Below are positions 63,959-64,000 of a stretch of 64,000 nucleotides of DNA, one piece after another. Below the pieces are notes generated by a model. It saw nothing but the letters and a program-made list of their open reading frames with translations. It was not told the origin of the DNA and did no database searches. Numbering within the stretch: the stretch's first letter is position 1; the number at the start of each line of letters is the position of its first letter. The stretch is from Pseudomonas sp. RIT623 (GTDB lineage: Bacteria; Pseudomonadota; Gammaproteobacteria; Pseudomonadales; Pseudomonadaceae): assembly GCF_004519305.1 (NCBI RefSeq), contig NZ_SOZA01000001.1:335338-399337 (forward strand). The letters run 5' to 3'. Position numbers and translations under genes: made by a program.

Positions 63959-64000
63959 GCGCCCCACTTCCAGCGACAACGGAACGCGAAACTCCTTGAT

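Noticed and set aside
63669..64000. rRNA or tRNA gene within the window's end
   Set aside because: Only a promoter and about 42 bases of leader are visible; no tRNA cloverleaf or 16S 5' sequence can be recognised.

Overview
The window is chromosomal DNA of a fluorescent Pseudomonas, most likely of the P. putida group. The evidence is the high GC content, Pseudomonas-type Crc, AlgC, Lrp-DadA-Alr and GcdR-GcdH-GcdG loci, a three-gene proton-translocating transhydrogenase, and many REP/REPIN elements of the 'TAGGAGCCGGCTTGCCGGCGAA' kind between genes. Genes are densely packed and nearly all have clear housekeeping or catabolic identities. I see no prophage, insertion sequence, CRISPR array, tRNA or rRNA gene.

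Layout. 1-4.5 kb: a secreted COG4315 protein, ubiquinone entry enzymes (ubiC-ubiA), rubredoxin and its reductase, an HU protein and a small conserved protein. 4.5-16 kb: an HDOD signalling protein, recG, oxyR, the exbB-exbD-tonB energy-transduction operon, an SDR-type reductase, a lipoprotein, ridA, spoT and rpoZ. 16-22 kb: a LysR regulator plus a gamma-glutamyl-polyamine cassette (glutamine-synthetase-like ligase, class I amidotransferase, APC permease) that separates rpoZ-spoT from gmk-yicC. 22-32 kb: rph, crc, pyrE, a small zinc-ribbon protein, a three-lipoprotein CsgG/DUF4810/DUF799 operon, and the coaBC-dut-algC-argB operon. 32-35.3 kb: radC, a peptide-type binding protein and rpmB-rpmG.

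35.3-48.5 kb is rich in amine and amino-acid catabolism: a cupin, an aldehyde dehydrogenase (KauB/PuuC type), an MFS transporter, a phospholipase-D-like lipoprotein, a MocR regulator facing a DUF1127 gene, a PuuB-like amine oxidase, a YkgJ-type protein, lrp, dadA, alr, an XRE-cupin (PuuR-like) regulator and cytochrome c5. 48.5-55 kb: a long CoA-hydrolase-family protein, xpt, rep and an EAL-domain c-di-GMP protein. 55-64 kb: a CoA transferase, pntAA-pntAB-pntB, and the glutarate pathway gcdR / gcdH-gcdG. The window ends with a strong stable-RNA-type promoter whose product lies outside it.

How the parts fit: the puuA-like ligase, puuB-like oxidase, KauB-like dehydrogenase and puuD-like hydrolase would together take putrescine-like amines to GABA or related acids. 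They are scattered over 30 kb with at least three candidate regulators (LysR, MocR, XRE-cupin). The glutarate genes take the C5 end of lysine/cadaverine metabolism to crotonyl-CoA. The most interesting items to follow up are: the lipoprotein triad bracketed by two near-identical direct composite REP elements; a Fur-box-like site in front of the EAL gene; repeated ATACAG motifs between the MocR and DUF1127 genes; three TGTCGCAA motifs upstream of the transhydrogenase operon; and the polyamine cassette splitting a conserved stringent-response neighbourhood. I did not find a clearly novel defence or biosynthetic system. All family assignments rest on reading motifs and gene order, with no database search.
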